The notes under the pieces were generated by a model. It worked only from the letters and a program-made list of their open reading frames with translations, did not search any database and was not told where the DNA came from. Below are positions 32,009 to 45,199 of a stretch of 64,000 bases of DNA, piece by piece. Source of the DNA: Dissophora ornata (Eukaryota; Mortierellomycota; Mortierellomycetes; Mortierellales; Mortierellaceae); assembly GCA_025201705.1 (NCBI GenBank), contig MU616574.1, positions 1-64,000 on the forward strand. Reading direction: 5' to 3'. The number at the start of each line of letters is the position of its first letter. Positions within the stretch are counted from its first letter, which is position 1. A program made the translations under genes and the position numbers.

Positions 32009-35000
32009 ATGGCCGATGACCAACTTAGACAGGCCTTTCGCGCCTACAACTCCTTTAGCACCATCCCAGTCTCTGATATCGTCTACATCGACACTCGGCT
32101 GGATGCACAGACAAGCAACCGGATCGTTCTTTTGAGAGAAATTGAACGCGTTTTCAAGAGTGTGCAGTACATTAAGAATGGGAATAATGCAGTCTCCTAC
32201 TTGACCGACGACAATTTTGAGGAGTAAGTCCGCACAGTAGCAATGAGACATGTATCCGTGGCTGTCGACAGCACCAGAATTGACGGACTTTCATGACCTC
32301 CATTGCAGACTCAAACCTCTGAGAATCCGCCACGAGCCAGCGGCCATTCTCAAAGTTATTGTCGAGAACACAGACAACGCCCAGGCTGATGACCTCGCTG
32401 GTATTAATGTCGACTCGTGGATTGGAGTGGCTGACGACTTGCATTCTTCGGAGGCCTTGAACCACAAGCATGGTTCAGAGCATGTCACTATTCTGGCCGC
32501 CGAGTCTCCATCTCACCCTGGCCTCGTAGTTGTTGACGACTCTCTAGAGGTTTCTGCGCCCTTGGATTCCCAGCTCCTTCACGTACCAAGCTCGTCTTTC
32601 GTCAAGGTTCAGCCTGTGGAAACTGGTCTTGCCGTCCGGTCGCAATTTATGGATCCGGAGCCTCGATTACGTCGTCATAGTTTCAACGGACTCCAGGAAC
32701 TTTCTGTTCAGGCTATCGTGTCGAGCCAGATGATGCAAACAGCAAGCATAAAGGAAGCCCTGAGCGATCGCTTTGACAAAATGCAGGTCGATTTGGACAG
32801 AAAGAACAGAGTTCTACAGGACCAACTGGTTTACATGCATGAGAGATATGAGGAACTGCAACAGCGATCGCATAAGGAATTACTGCTGAAGCAACAAGAG
32901 ATTATATATATGCAGCAGCAAATGACTAGCATGCAGCAACAAGCACTGGATCGCCTGGCTATCATCCAGAACCGCGTCCAAGTGGCCTTATCTCAAACGT
33001 ATGAACTTCACGAGTACCCGATTCCACGGTTGTTCATCATCTTGCCAAAAGAGAAGAGAAAAAGAGACAAAATTCAAAGACGCTTCGTGAAGCAGTTCCG
33101 ACTTTACTTCCTCTGCGAGTGCGGCGCCCATACAAAAGTAGAGGGGAGTAAGATCTCCCACGATATTCACCTGGCCAATCATGAAGGTTACGACATACAG
33201 AAGCCGGATGAGTTCTTTGAGAAGTACGGATCCTACGTGCTAACGATGTTGCAAATGGTCAAGTATGGATTCATTGCAGCTGGGATCGCTGTGCCTATCC
33301 TGGGACATCTCAAGTTAATCGAGGCTATCGATGTGGTGCAAGATAATCTTGATTTCGCTCAATCAACCATTGGCTCCCTAGTGGACGAGTCGATCACGTT
33401 TGTCCAGGGCCAAACGAAAGATACGTCCGAAGGATTAAAGACGAAAGATGCGTCTGAAGGATTGAAGACAACCGCAGATCAAACAGAGCTAGGCAAGCAG
33501 GAGGTATTAGAAGGAGCAGATCTTCGTCAACTTCAGTCATATCTGAGTATCAACGACAAGAACCGTGTCCTAGGCAACCTATACCGGATCGTCACGTTGC
33601 AGGGATACGTCAAATGGGTGTGCATGGAACACCACCACGATCTTTATCACCACGTTGCAGTGAATGAGCTCAGGGATATCATTGTGGCCAACAGAGGATC
33701 GTTTGTGGAGGAAAAGGGCATAGTCAAGGTCGGGTTCCAATCCAATATCCTGGCCACACAGTTCTACGAGGCGATGACGAAGTCACGTTGTATTCAAGAT
33801 CTCACTATAACCCTGGATTGGGAGATGACCAAGGATGATATTAAGTATTTCTCGACAGCGGTTACCAAAGCGAATGTGGTACGACTTGACCTGCGTGGAT
33901 GTGGTTTCGGGGGCTTGACAGACGCGGACAGCTCGCAATTCCGACCGCTTCTCGAGCTAATGGCGAATGGAAGGATCCAGTCCATGACACTCAACTGCCA
34001 TAACCTTCAGTTCCTGAATACAGAAGTGTCGACAATGAAGAACGCTACACAGCTCCGAGAGCTCTCTCTCGGTATACACGCGTTCTCTCCTCAAGGAAAA
34101 TCCAAGCTACTGGAGATTGTCGAAAACTGTCGATGGCTCACTTCGCTGACCATCACGGTCAACTACGCCCACGATGTGTTTTTATACGTCTACCACAACC
34201 TACTTCTGTTTCGCAGCCTGGAGACGATACATGTTTTGGACTCGCGCTATCACATGACAGTAGGTCTCTCCAAGGGTGTGATCGTTAAGATCATTACACG
34301 GATTATACGTCCAAAATGCTGGGAAGACAAAAGTTTCCAGCAGTTTTTCTTGTCGGGCAGTCTTACCAAGTTGCACCTTAACTTGGATGAGACCTGTACA
34401 TCCAAAGTGCAATACATTGATATTCTGCAACGCAATCCAGAGCTATCTGAGGTCTCCTTTCAAGCCGACATTTTGGGCTGCCTCGAGATTACTGAATGGA
34501 CTGTATCAGCAAGGCAGCAACTCCTCGCTCGTGGACAACCAATCCCATCATGCCAGCTGATAGGATACAATATCACTGTTGACGCAAACATCTCGTGCAC
34601 GACACAGTTCAACAACAGATCATCTTTGTTCAGTCAATCTATCGAAATTGTGCTCAACCGTGGCGCAAGAATCGACGATGGCCTTCGCAAGTTGCTTCAC
34701 CAATACGGGCGGTCGATTACAACACTGGATATCACGGAAGCTGACACCATTGACATGGGTACCGTTGCTGCATTGCTCGAAAGCTCGATAAGAATCGCTG
34801 GCTCAAAACTAGTTTCACTCAAACTGAGCCTTGCAAAAGCCTCTTTGGCCGACCTGGAATGTTTGAGTCGCGTAATCGCGCATTCACAGAGCCTTAAACA
34901 CCTCCATTTTACTTTCCATTTGGATTGCGAGCGGTTGCAGGAGAAAGCAGAATGGTTGCTTGGTCGGCATGGTGGGAACTTGACTGGGTTGGTTTTACTT

Positions 35001-35552
35001 GGTAATGGGGAGGCATCATGGGCACCGGAGATCGTACAGCGGTTCCCAAAGAGGCGCGATTTGCCCAACCTGGAGATATTTGAAGCGCGAAATATCGACA
35101 CCACGCAGAACGAAGAGTTTTTTGCTCTATGGGTCGCCGATATTATCTCTTCCCCACCACAGATGTCCAAGCGACCAGCCGCCTCTCCGCTCTCTCAGCC
35201 ATCTTTGCTCAGCCTATCAACTCTGTCCGTCCCTGAGTCCGAAACTTGGACACATCTAAAGGTGGTCAAGATCGAGGGCATCGCATTATCGAACGAACAA
35301 TGGGGTAACGTCTTCAAGGCTATCAATTTCACCGCATTGGAGGAACTAGAGTTCAAAGAGACCGAATTTTCTATGGAACAGTTCCAAGCCTTCATCGACT
35401 CTATCCCCAGTCCTGTGGACGACAGTGAAGAAGATCTGCCGTTAAAAAAATTATATTTCCACTACCAACGGGGGTTCAGCACATCGGACGACCTGAAAGC
35501 ACTTATGGCACAGCTCAAAGAGAAGGCGCCTCTCGTCGTGATGAGCACATAG
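32009..35552 (+). CDS. Copy C of the coiled-coil / LRR-like family
   Basis: Two exons (32009-32223 and 32309-35552), 1152 residues, with the family's phase-2 intron after TDDNFE (85 bp long). Modules run in the same order: N-terminal module (RQAFRAYNSF, NRIVLLREIERVFK, LKPLRIRHEPAAILKVIVEN), variable linker, coiled coil with a Met/Gln-rich stretch (IIYMQQQMTSMQQQALDR), core (YELHEYPIPRLFIILPKEKR, FLCECGAHTKVEGSK, DEFFEKYGSYVLTMLQMVKY), INDKNRVLGNLYRIVT block, then leucine-rich-like repeats. It resembles copy A more than B in several segments (KDTSEGLKTTADQ, SNILATQFY). After the core, a 27-bp in-frame tandem duplication lengthens the loop. Function unknown. It ends 114 bp from the convergent disordered-protein gene. 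Confidence 0.8.
33417..33470 (+). repeat. In-frame 27-bp tandem duplication inside copy C
   Basis: Two adjacent 27-bp units encode KDTSEGLKT and KDASEGLKT; they differ at three positions. Copy A has a single DTSEGLKTT at this site, so the extra unit is specific to copy C among the copies seen. Confidence 0.85.
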
Positions 35553-35666
35553 ACAGATACGCCGAAAAAAAAATAAACAATTTTTGATCATTCTCGCAGC
35601 TTACAAAAACAACGATTCTTGCAACATTTTTTTTCTTTCACTGATTTTGCTATTGAAGTTATGAAG

Positions 35667-37547
35667 TCATGGTCGTGGCTGCGGCTGTGGCTGCGGCTGT
35701 GGTTGTGGTGATGGTGATGGGGACAAATGATGGTAAGGATCTCCATGAAGAAGCTCCCGAATCAGCTTGGCCTCCTCGCGTGCATGTTCCTTCCCCTTCA
35801 TATGCGTGATATGGTCCTCGATCGAACTTCCCATAACATCATCACCACCAGCACCGCCATCACCATTAATATCACTCTTGTTGCTATTGATCCTATCCTT
35901 GCGCTCCTCATCCTCCATCCTCCAAATATCCTGCAGCGAAACCTCATCATGAGCCTCGATCAATGGGATCTCGACGGTCATATCTACTACCTTCGCTTCT
36001 TCTGCGGATACGCTCCTTCCGTGTCGTTCCATCTTGCTGCTGCCACTTGCGTCGACGCCACCGCCCGATGGCGAGTGACTCCGGGAAGTCGATGGAGAGG
36101 CTAATGCCGAAAGAGTCGGTGACCTCCAATGGTCCTGGTCATTTTGGATGATATCCAGGAATTTCGGCGATGGGGCTGGTAGTTCTTGGTCCTCCTTCAA
36201 GTCATGATAATAATGACGGCCACCATCGCCATCATCGCCTTCATTGTCCTGATTGTCCGTTGTGACGCTGCTATCACTTCCTCTTTGCTGCTGCTCTGGT
36301 AGCAGCAGTAGTTGAGGGTCGCCTGACTTGGGACTCATTTGCTCTTCATAACAAGATGATGTGGAAGTGGTAGGTATAGCTTTGTTAAGCTGCTCGTTGA
36401 AGTTAACACCGTACCTCAATGGCTGCGGCGCTCGATTGAGGGGTGAGGGACTTCCAGACGAACGCCGAGAGGGCGATGGTGATAGGGATGAGGCTCGCGA
36501 TGATTCTGCAGAGAGTGGGTTCTTTCTCGAGGGCGAAATCGACGGCCTTGGGTTCGCATGAGGCGGCGGTAGCGGCAGCGACAAAAAGGAGTCCGGTCCC
36601 CCGTCTTCGGGTCCGCCTTGATCGTCTTTGATTTTGAGACCATAGTCCAGCTCTACTATTCCACGACTATACGCACTAGGATTCTTTCCGAGCGGTGGCA
36701 GATTGAGACGAGGCAAGTCCCGATGTACGACATGGTCCTTGAATTGTGAGATAGGGCTTTCCACCATCTCAGCCGCGTGTTGTCGGTATAATTCCTCACC
36801 AAACGCTCTGATATCTTCATCATCATCCATCGACAACATTCTTATATGGTCACATTGGCGCTGCGTCGCCTTCGTGGTATGCACACCTCCACCCGTCGTT
36901 TGGAGAGAGGGCGTGAGCAGCGAATAATGCCTTGTTGATGTCGGGTAAGAATTGACATCCGTCATATTATCGCTACCACGCTCATAGCCGCTTTCGGTAT
37001 GGTCGGGCTGAAGACCCGCCAAATGAGAGACGGATTTGCAGCGTTTCCGATATTTTACGTCAATATGCGGTGGCTGATTCATATGCTGTTGGAGATGTCG
37101 TTCCAATTGGAATGAGATTGAAGGTGATAAGGGCCCTAAGATCGAGTTGCGGTGTCGTTCTGCCGGAGAGACGGGCGCGCTTGCAGCCGAGGTTCTTCTA
37201 TGCACTCCCGAGGACCTCATTCGTCCACGATTATATGGTGCTGCATCTTTCTCTGCACAGCTGTCGACCTCTTGGATTGGATTCAAGGGATGCTCCTCGA
37301 TGCACATCTCTCCTCGTTCACGTTGGGACTCTTCTACACTGTCTTCCGGGCAACAGCTGTCGAAGGGATGGCCACGAAAGCGATGTGCGACTGGAGGTGC
37401 CAAGGGGATAACATGTGTGCCCGCTACGGGCCCTTCATCTATTGAGAGTCGAGCTAGTCGTATTTCGAGGGCTGGTGGCCAGATGCGGTCGACGGAGCGT
37501 CGGTGGTGGCGCATCGTCATCGCTGGAGGACAAGCGCCTGGCTTCAT
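35667..37547 (-). CDS. Uncharacterised, largely disordered protein
   Basis: Single long open frame, 626 residues from the ATG at 37547, rich in Ser, Pro, Asp, Glu and Arg throughout. No domain is recognised. Recurrent features: SP-rich stretches (RASSLSPSPSRRSSGSPSP), acidic and Gln runs, and a C-terminal low-complexity tail of SP then QP repeats ending QPRP. One short segment (HIDVKYRKRCKSVSHLAGL) looks more conserved in composition. Many SP/TP sites suggest a phosphorylated regulatory protein, but that is inference. The N-terminus is uncertain: a better-context ATG sits 16 bases upstream in another frame (see the upstream ORF). Confidence 0.55.
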   Translation of the reverse strand: MKPGACPPAMTMRHHRRSVDRIWPPALEIRLARLSIDEGPVAGTHVIPLAPPVAHRFRGHPFDSCCPEDSVEESQRERGEMCIEEHPLNPIQEVDSCAEKDAAPYNRGRMRSSGVHRRTSAASAPVSPAERHRNSILGPLSPSISFQLERHLQQHMNQPPHIDVKYRKRCKSVSHLAGLQPDHTESGYERGSDNMTDVNSYPTSTRHYSLLTPSLQTTGGGVHTTKATQRQCDHIRMLSMDDDEDIRAFGEELYRQHAAEMVESPISQFKDHVVHRDLPRLNLPPLGKNPSAYSRGIVELDYGLKIKDDQGGPEDGGPDSFLSLPLPPPHANPRPSISPSRKNPLSAESSRASSLSPSPSRRSSGSPSPLNRAPQPLRYGVNFNEQLNKAIPTTSTSSCYEEQMSPKSGDPQLLLLPEQQQRGSDSSVTTDNQDNEGDDGDGGRHYYHDLKEDQELPAPSPKFLDIIQNDQDHWRSPTLSALASPSTSRSHSPSGGGVDASGSSKMERHGRSVSAEEAKVVDMTVEIPLIEAHDEVSLQDIWRMEDEERKDRINSNKSDINGDGGAGGDDVMGSSIEDHITHMKGKEHAREEAKLIRELLHGDPYHHLSPSPSPQPQPQPQPQPRP

Positions 37548-37563
37548 TTATAAGCGAAGCCAT
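37435..37563 (-). CDS. Overlapping upstream ORF, 42 codons
   Basis: ATG at 37563 in strong start context (A at -3, G at +4) opens a 42-residue frame, MASLINEARRLSSSDDDAPP onward, that overlaps the start of the disordered-protein ORF in a different frame and stops at 37435. It may be an inhibitory uORF, or the true N-terminus of that protein joined by an intron I did not recognise. Confidence 0.35.
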   Translation of the reverse strand: MASLINEARRLSSSDDDAPPPTLRRPHLATSPRNTTSSTLNR

Positions 37564-38454
37564 GTTTTTCAAGCAGGATGGTGGAGGACGGGAGGGGGGG
37601 ACGCAATGGTATTAGCAAACAGCAGGTGGTAGATGGTGCATTGCTCATAGCCATGCGCAGTGCGGCGTGGGAAAGCTACCTTGTGCGAAGAAAAGTTCTG
37701 TGGGTCGGACCTGCTTCTCTCACGTGTGCTCTCCGTGTTCATTGCTGTATCCAGTTGTGAAGACACAAGGGGTAAAATGGGAGGCATCCGTTAAGGATGG
37801 GCAGTGTTCGTCAGGAGATATGAGGAGGGAGGGGAGAGAGAAGAGGAGAGAGGGCGTAGATAGGCAACAGAAGTTGACACTGACTACCTCCAACAAGACG
37901 GCGTCATTGTGAGAGTGGTTGGTGCGTGTGTGAAAAGCCATCAACACTCCTGTTGGTTGCTCCTTTCGATCATCAGACGATGCGGGTAAAAAAAGAAAAA
38001 AAAGAACAAAACCGTTTCAGTCGCTTTTGAATACCCCATTCTCCAAAATCGGATGCATCCAATTGCATTGGTTGTCATTTATGTGTGCGCCACCCATTTT
38101 CTTTCATCTCCTGGACACCCAGTTTCTGTTTCTGATTACCAACAAGCGCGCTCAATATGTAGAGCCGCTCGGGATGACTTTTATATTTTCAGCGCCTTTC
38201 TCCAACGCCCTTGGAGGGTGAATGACTAAGAGGCCACGATAGCCAACACGTTTCAGATAATACGGTGATTCAGGTTTTTTTTTTAATGAGTTACAGGAGT
38301 TGATACTACACAAGATTACAATATCTGAGGGGAATAAAAAGAGGTAAGGCTAAATGTTTTGACATGCAAGAGATTGTAGTGTGGGTAGCGAATGTTGATT
38401 TGTAAAAGTCATCATTAAGGCGAATTAACAGACTCAAGAGAGCTGTCAGCCATT
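37548..38454. other. Intergenic, upstream of the disordered-protein gene
   Basis: Promoter and leader of the disordered-protein gene, and 3' flank of the TMEM198-like gene. A purine-rich block (GGAGGGAGGGGAGAGAGAAG) lies near 37824. No gene recognised. Confidence 0.45.
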
Positions 38455-39330
38455 TTAGTAGCGGCGACGGAACATGCCACCGAATCGGCTAGGTTTCTCG
38501 GCGTAGACAACGTTGCCGGTGGGAGCAGGGCGGAAAGTGCGACGACCCCACCAGTGGAACTGGACGACCATACCCAAGATGGCCATCACAATGAAGGTCG
38601 CCAAGAGGGCGTACTGCTTCCCCGAAACGTTGCCAACACGCTCGTCAACGCTGTTTTTGGAGTTGATGAACGAGTCAGTCTGCTGGATGAATCCAGTATG
38701 GGCGTAGAAGTCTACGCCGGCGACAAAGGAGTAGGCACCGAGGATAGAAGAGCCAACGATGACCGTCTCATGCTCGCGAATGAATCCGAGGATGAAACCG
38801 ACGATGGCAAGAACAGCGAGCAAGATACCGCGGCCGACGTGGGAAGTGATGACACCGCCAGACTTCCAGCCCAAGATCCAGAGACCCAAGGAATACAGAG
38901 CCAAGGCACCGAGGACAGCAACGCCGAGGCGCGAGCAGCAGACCAAGAGAAGACCACCAAAGATACCGACGACAATGGAGATGACGAGGAGCAGAGTTGA
39001 GGATGTGACACCACCGTTAGCCATTCCGACATAGGCAATGTTGGCGAAGAGGTAGAATCCAATCAAGAACATCGTCACGCGGAAGAAGCGAGCACCAAAG
39101 AAGCAGAGGATCAGACCAAAGACGATCATGAGCGCACCGGCAATGCCGCTCTGGACTGTGATATTATAGGGACCATCGCGCGCTGTGTCGACTACATCGC
39201 TCGGCTTCTTTTCTGCGACAGGGATAGCTTGTGTCATGAAGTTGACGAGCATCGAGAGGATGCAGAGCATGTAGACGGGGACGCATTGGATCCATGATCG
39301 AGAGCGCGTTGAGACTGTGGCAGACGACAT
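38455..39330 (-). CDS. TMEM198/DUF4203-like multi-spanning membrane protein
   Basis: Single exon, 291 residues from the ATG at 39330 (MSSATVSTRSRSW). A probable signal peptide (VPVYMLCILSMLVNFMTQA) is followed by a short lumenal stretch with an NIT glycosylation site. Then come about seven membrane helices, from SGIAGALMIVFGLILCFFGA to LLATFIVMAILGMVVQFHWW. The cytosolic end is basic (RFGGMFRRRY). Helix order and Gly-rich turns fit the TMEM198/DUF4203 family. In animals TMEM198 assists Wnt signalling; the fungal role is unknown. The in-frame ATG at 39621 is ignored because the next 97 residues lack any pattern and would bury the signal peptide. Confidence 0.75.
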   Translation of the reverse strand: MSSATVSTRSRSWIQCVPVYMLCILSMLVNFMTQAIPVAEKKPSDVVDTARDGPYNITVQSGIAGALMIVFGLILCFFGARFFRVTMFLIGFYLFANIAYVGMANGGVTSSTLLLVISIVVGIFGGLLLVCCSRLGVAVLGALALYSLGLWILGWKSGGVITSHVGRGILLAVLAIVGFILGFIREHETVIVGSSILGAYSFVAGVDFYAHTGFIQQTDSFINSKNSVDERVGNVSGKQYALLATFIVMAILGMVVQFHWWGRRTFRPAPTGNVVYAEKPSRFGGMFRRRY

Positions 39331-41002
39331 TTGTATTTGAATGAGCCTGCTTTTACTGAGGTGAGAGGAGGAGTTGTTTGCTGGAGTTGTTGAAGACTGA
39401 AGAGAAGAATGAGGAATCAGGAACCCAGGGGCAGGAGGCTGTCCCTTATATACCTTATGTATGTTCATGACGACCTTGGACAAGGTTGCGTTGCATTGGG
39501 GCATTAGAACCCAGGGGATGTGGAGGAGACGTGCGCTGAAGGCGCGAATGATGTCAATCCCAATAGGACATGGGTGGAGAGTGACATACACGCAGATGGC
39601 GCGGGATCCGAGTGATGACATGATTGTGTCTGTTGTTTGCTTTGCCCAGTAAATTTAAGCTTAAGCAAAATATTGACGGTTCTTGGTTGTTGATTGATAC
39701 AATGATATCATTTGGCCAAAATTTGATTGTCTGTGTAGCCACAGCACTCAATCATGACGGCATGGCTTGACAGGACAACCAGCCATTTCGACAGAGATAG
39801 CATGTCGTCAATCCGTCAACCCTTCAATCCATCCCTAGATTGCTATGACAGCGTCCAGGAATAAAATTTGTCCAGGCACGAAGGAGGAAAGGTACGTGGA
39901 ATCACTGTTCATCTGGAGATCAAGTCGTGGGAAATGTAGACCAACCTACTTAGTATAGTGTGTGTGGAATGGGAGACGAGGGACTTCCGGCAGCTTCAGC
40001 TGTATAATCGACTGATATGGACCACGTTGAACACCGCATTCGTTGACCTAGTCATCTCGTCATCATCATTCGCACAACATCAACATGTAAACAAAAGGTC
40101 GTGGATTTGTGTTGAAGAAAAAAATCGTGAGGGGAACAAGTGCGAAATTCTTGGGAAGGGGCCCTCGAAATACGCGCCCATATACCATCCGTCTCTCTGC
40201 CCCCTAATTGCAGTATCGCGAGAGCCCATTCGACATTTCCTAGACGCACTAACCGACAAGAGGGCTTTTTTTTTTTTTGACATCATACATTGAGCACCTT
40301 GCAATTCTGCCACCGTCTCCTTTGGATTGTGGTAGCAATAGTTGCAATAAACAGATAGATAGGCACGTAGCCTCACACTGACCACCGCATTTTTAGACCC
40401 TTGCCTATCTATTTCGAGCATTCAACTATGATCATAGCTAGTCTCGACACTGTTCTTCAATTTGTAGTTCAGATATTGTTCTTCAAGGCGAGTAAACTAA
40501 AAAGTCGACCAGGAAGATGAAGATGAAGACGTTTACTGTTTGAGGGGAGGATATGCAAGGAACAAGGGGGCGCGCAGCAGGAGAGTACAACTTGTGGGGG
40601 CTGTGTGAGACAGTCCCTTTGATCGCAAGGTGGTTTCCTCCTGAAGGGGCGAGAGCTCGTGAATATATATTTTAATTCAATAATCCGTCCATCTGGGGAG
40701 ATGGGTCCATGTTTTGTTGCGTATACTCCTTCATGCGCTAATCGTACAAATCCCCTCGAAACAACGTAAGCATAACGGACGGTGTATCTACGAAAACAGT
40801 AATTGGGATGCAATAATTCGCTTCTGTATGGTATGATAAAAAAGAAAGCCGCAAGAGGAGCCAACTCGATGATATGGTGATCGGGACTGGAACCCCCCTT
40901 GGAAGATTCGTGTCGGTGAACATTGTTCCTCCTCCTTTCCCCTTTGTTTCTCCTGTCCAGGCAGCCATTTTCTGACATTGGATCATTACTAAGTCTGCAA
41001 AC
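39331..41002. other. Intergenic, 1.7 kb
   Basis: Promoter of the TMEM198-like gene and 3' flank of the OB-fold gene. Both strands were read for short genes, tRNA T-arms and repeats; only T runs (for example about 40266-40279) and scattered short ORFs were seen. Nothing supported. Confidence 0.45.
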
Positions 41003-42115
41003 TTAGCGTCCAACGGGTTCCACGGTCGAAAAATAGGTAAACTCGATCGTGCGATAGTACTCCATCAGAGGAACGCTACCACCTGTCCCCAGTCTCATCT
41101 CCATATCCAATTGATCCCGGCTCAGAATCGACGAAGTTGAAGCACCTGAGGCTAGAGAGTTGGAAGACAATTCAGACGAGATTGTCGCTGTTGGTATGGA
41201 TGAAGATGCTGCTGCAAGCGTCGTTGTAGCCCCGCCAGCATGTGATGATTCTCCTTGTGTGGGCAAACCTCCTATTGGGATGTTTCCTGTCGTGGATGGT
41301 GTTGTTGTCACAAACATTTTGTCACCATCTCGGCTCAATTGACTGTCCAGACCGTCCTCATCTTCATCCAGAATTGCAGTGATCGAGGGCTTGCCTCGAC
41401 CCTGAGTGTCTGATCCATCGCCTCCCTCTTCTTCATTGACCTCGAGACGCATGAATCCACGATACATATTCACATGCCCATTCAACACCTGCAGTCTTGC
41501 GTTATTGGCCAGAAAGTTGACCTGATCTGTTTGAGAAAATTGAGGTGTAGAAGACATGGGGGGGATGTAAAAAGATGGGTTAAATGAGGCACCTCCTTAC
41601 AGACCAAGCACGATAACAAAAACGAGAGCTTACCATTTTTGAGGTTCAGAAGAACACACGCAGTATTATCGCCCACAATGGCTTCAGCGGACTGAATGAC
41701 TTTACCAGCTAAATTCAAGGGAAGTAAGCAGATCGGACCATCAGTCAGTACGATCTGGAACAAAAACGTCCCCTTCCTCCACTCCTTTCCTCCCCTGGTT
41801 CTCCTTTTTAACGTCTGCGACAGCGTGTACAGCACAAAGTACTTGATTTTCTTGCTTACTCTCAGGATGGATTGTTTCTGCGATCGTCTCGACCGACAGG
41901 ACTCGGAGTCTGAGATTGCAGTGACGCTGGTCAGGCACCAGGGACGCGACATTGACAACTAGAAGCGAAGCGAGTAAGACCATTGGTTGTTAGAAGATTG
42001 GTCACAGAGGAGGAGAAAAGGTGATGGACATCGGAACAACGGGACGTGTCGATAGCTTCGCGCGTCTGAGGGTTAACACTTGTGTGCCTCAACATCACTT
42101 ACATTGGGTCGTCAT
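41003..42115 (-). CDS. OB-fold single-stranded-nucleic-acid-binding protein (SOSS-B/NABP-like)
   Basis: Four exons (42103-42115, 41860-41958, 41634-41708, 41003-41526), 236 residues. The first exon codes only four residues plus one base (MTTQ). The N-terminal ~110 residues form an OB-fold-like pattern: FVNVASLVPDQRHCNLRLRV, VLSVETIAETI, AEAIVGDNTACVLLNLKN, VLNGHVNMYRGFMRLEV. Strand order and the MYRGFMRLEV strand compare with SOSS complex subunit B, where the equivalent reads GYxSxWKGCLTLYxG. The remaining ~125 residues are acidic then Ser/Thr-rich and disordered. By analogy it may bind ssDNA in break repair, but RNA binding is possible. The family call is moderate; exon phases all agree. Confidence 0.65.
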
Positions 42116-43550
42116 GGTTGAAAATACGACAATTTCTTGTGGAGTGTGAAATGAAAAAGGACGCGGAGTTGTTGGAGGGGATTGGGCTTAGCCGAAAAGA
42201 GGTTCTTTTAAAAAATAATAATAATGAGGGTCCAAAGAGATACAAGGAGGGTGCAACAGGTGAGGGGATTTGGGACCTTTTATACGTGGACAAAAGGAGG
42301 ATATGATTAACAAACGCCGTTCACCATTGGTGACCGAGGCATAGCGAGGTTCAGAACCAATAGAGTCACGTTCAATTGAATAGAATGCGGGGACCCGGCT
42401 CTAAAAATGGGTATGAATCTGTAGAAACAATGGAGGAGGCACAGGAATGAGGAGGTGGAGGTGGAAGACAAGAAACAAGAAACAAGAAAAAAAAAGGAGC
42501 AAGGGGGTCCTTTGTATGTGACGCTGCAGCCCGCGGGTCGATACGTAAACTGTATCGGAAATGAAAAAGGGAGGATGTAGTTGGAAAGAGAGCGACGAGG
42601 GCAAACGAGAATGGCAATGGGAATGAATGAACGAACGAATGAATGAGAGCAACTAATGCATTGCTGATGTGGTCTTTGTATCGGGTCGATGCGTCGTGTA
42701 TGCTTACAGTCCGTACGTGTTTGTATTTGCAAGCAATAATAACGACAACACCGCACACAGCTGTCCATGTCTCAGCCTTGGGCTTTTCCCTCCTTCCAAG
42801 GAGACAGAAAAAAACACCATCAAGAACAACAAAGACGCACAAGGCACACGCTATGCTTCGTTGCCGCCATTGGTGCCTTCCCCCCCTACGATAAAAACAT
42901 AAGCGACCTGTAACGTTAAATTGTAATACGCAGCACGGGGAAACCAGGCAAGGACAAGGCCCAACCGTCCTTTCACCTGTCTTTCCCCGTCATCGGCAAA
43001 GGCAGGCATCAACACCAAGCTGTGCATGCTTCAATCTCCCAAGCACTGTGCGGCTTGACGGTATTACGCAATGGACAGTACTAAAAAAAAATGGTGTGTA
43101 CATGCCTCCTGCGTCTCTAGTCTCTGTGTGTGTCTCTATGCGTCTCTCTGCCTATCTTGCAAGATAAAACGCATTGAAGCAGTACCCGGGCCATGCTCCA
43201 TACGTCCAACGGCCCGCAATCAGTACACTGCCAACGGTGGGGTCATAAGAAAACCGCCTCAAGGGTCCGGCGATCTATTCTCCTGACCCAGAGAAGTTAT
43301 TCCCTTCAATGTCACACAAGGTCATGGCTTTGTATTGTGACAACTGGCTTTATTACCCAACCGCTCCAAAGTCCCAAAAGGTCTGCCTCAAAGACTACTA
43401 CTGTATGCGTACTGTTCTGCTGTTATATATATATATATCCTGAGCGACCACGACTGACAATTACGGTTCTCTCGTTTGCTCGCTGTCAGCTCCTCTGCGT
43501 TTTTGCGTCTCTGCTATCTTGATTGCCTGTTTGTCCCTGATCCATCCTAT
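42116..43550. other. Intergenic, 1.4 kb
   Basis: Promoter side of the OB-fold gene and 3' flank of the PP1 gene. Contains a (TA)7 run at 43424-43438 and a short GAATGAATGAACGAACGAAT repeat near 42621. No gene seen. Confidence 0.45.

Positions 43551-45199
<1,649 letters not shown>

Noticed and set aside
31547..32251. 234-residue minus-strand ORF
   Set aside because: Antisense to the leader and first exon of copy C, with no domain and an unlikely composition.
34697..35170. 157-residue minus-strand ORF inside copy C
   Set aside because: Shadow of the leucine-rich-like region, which lines up with copies A and B in the plus frame.
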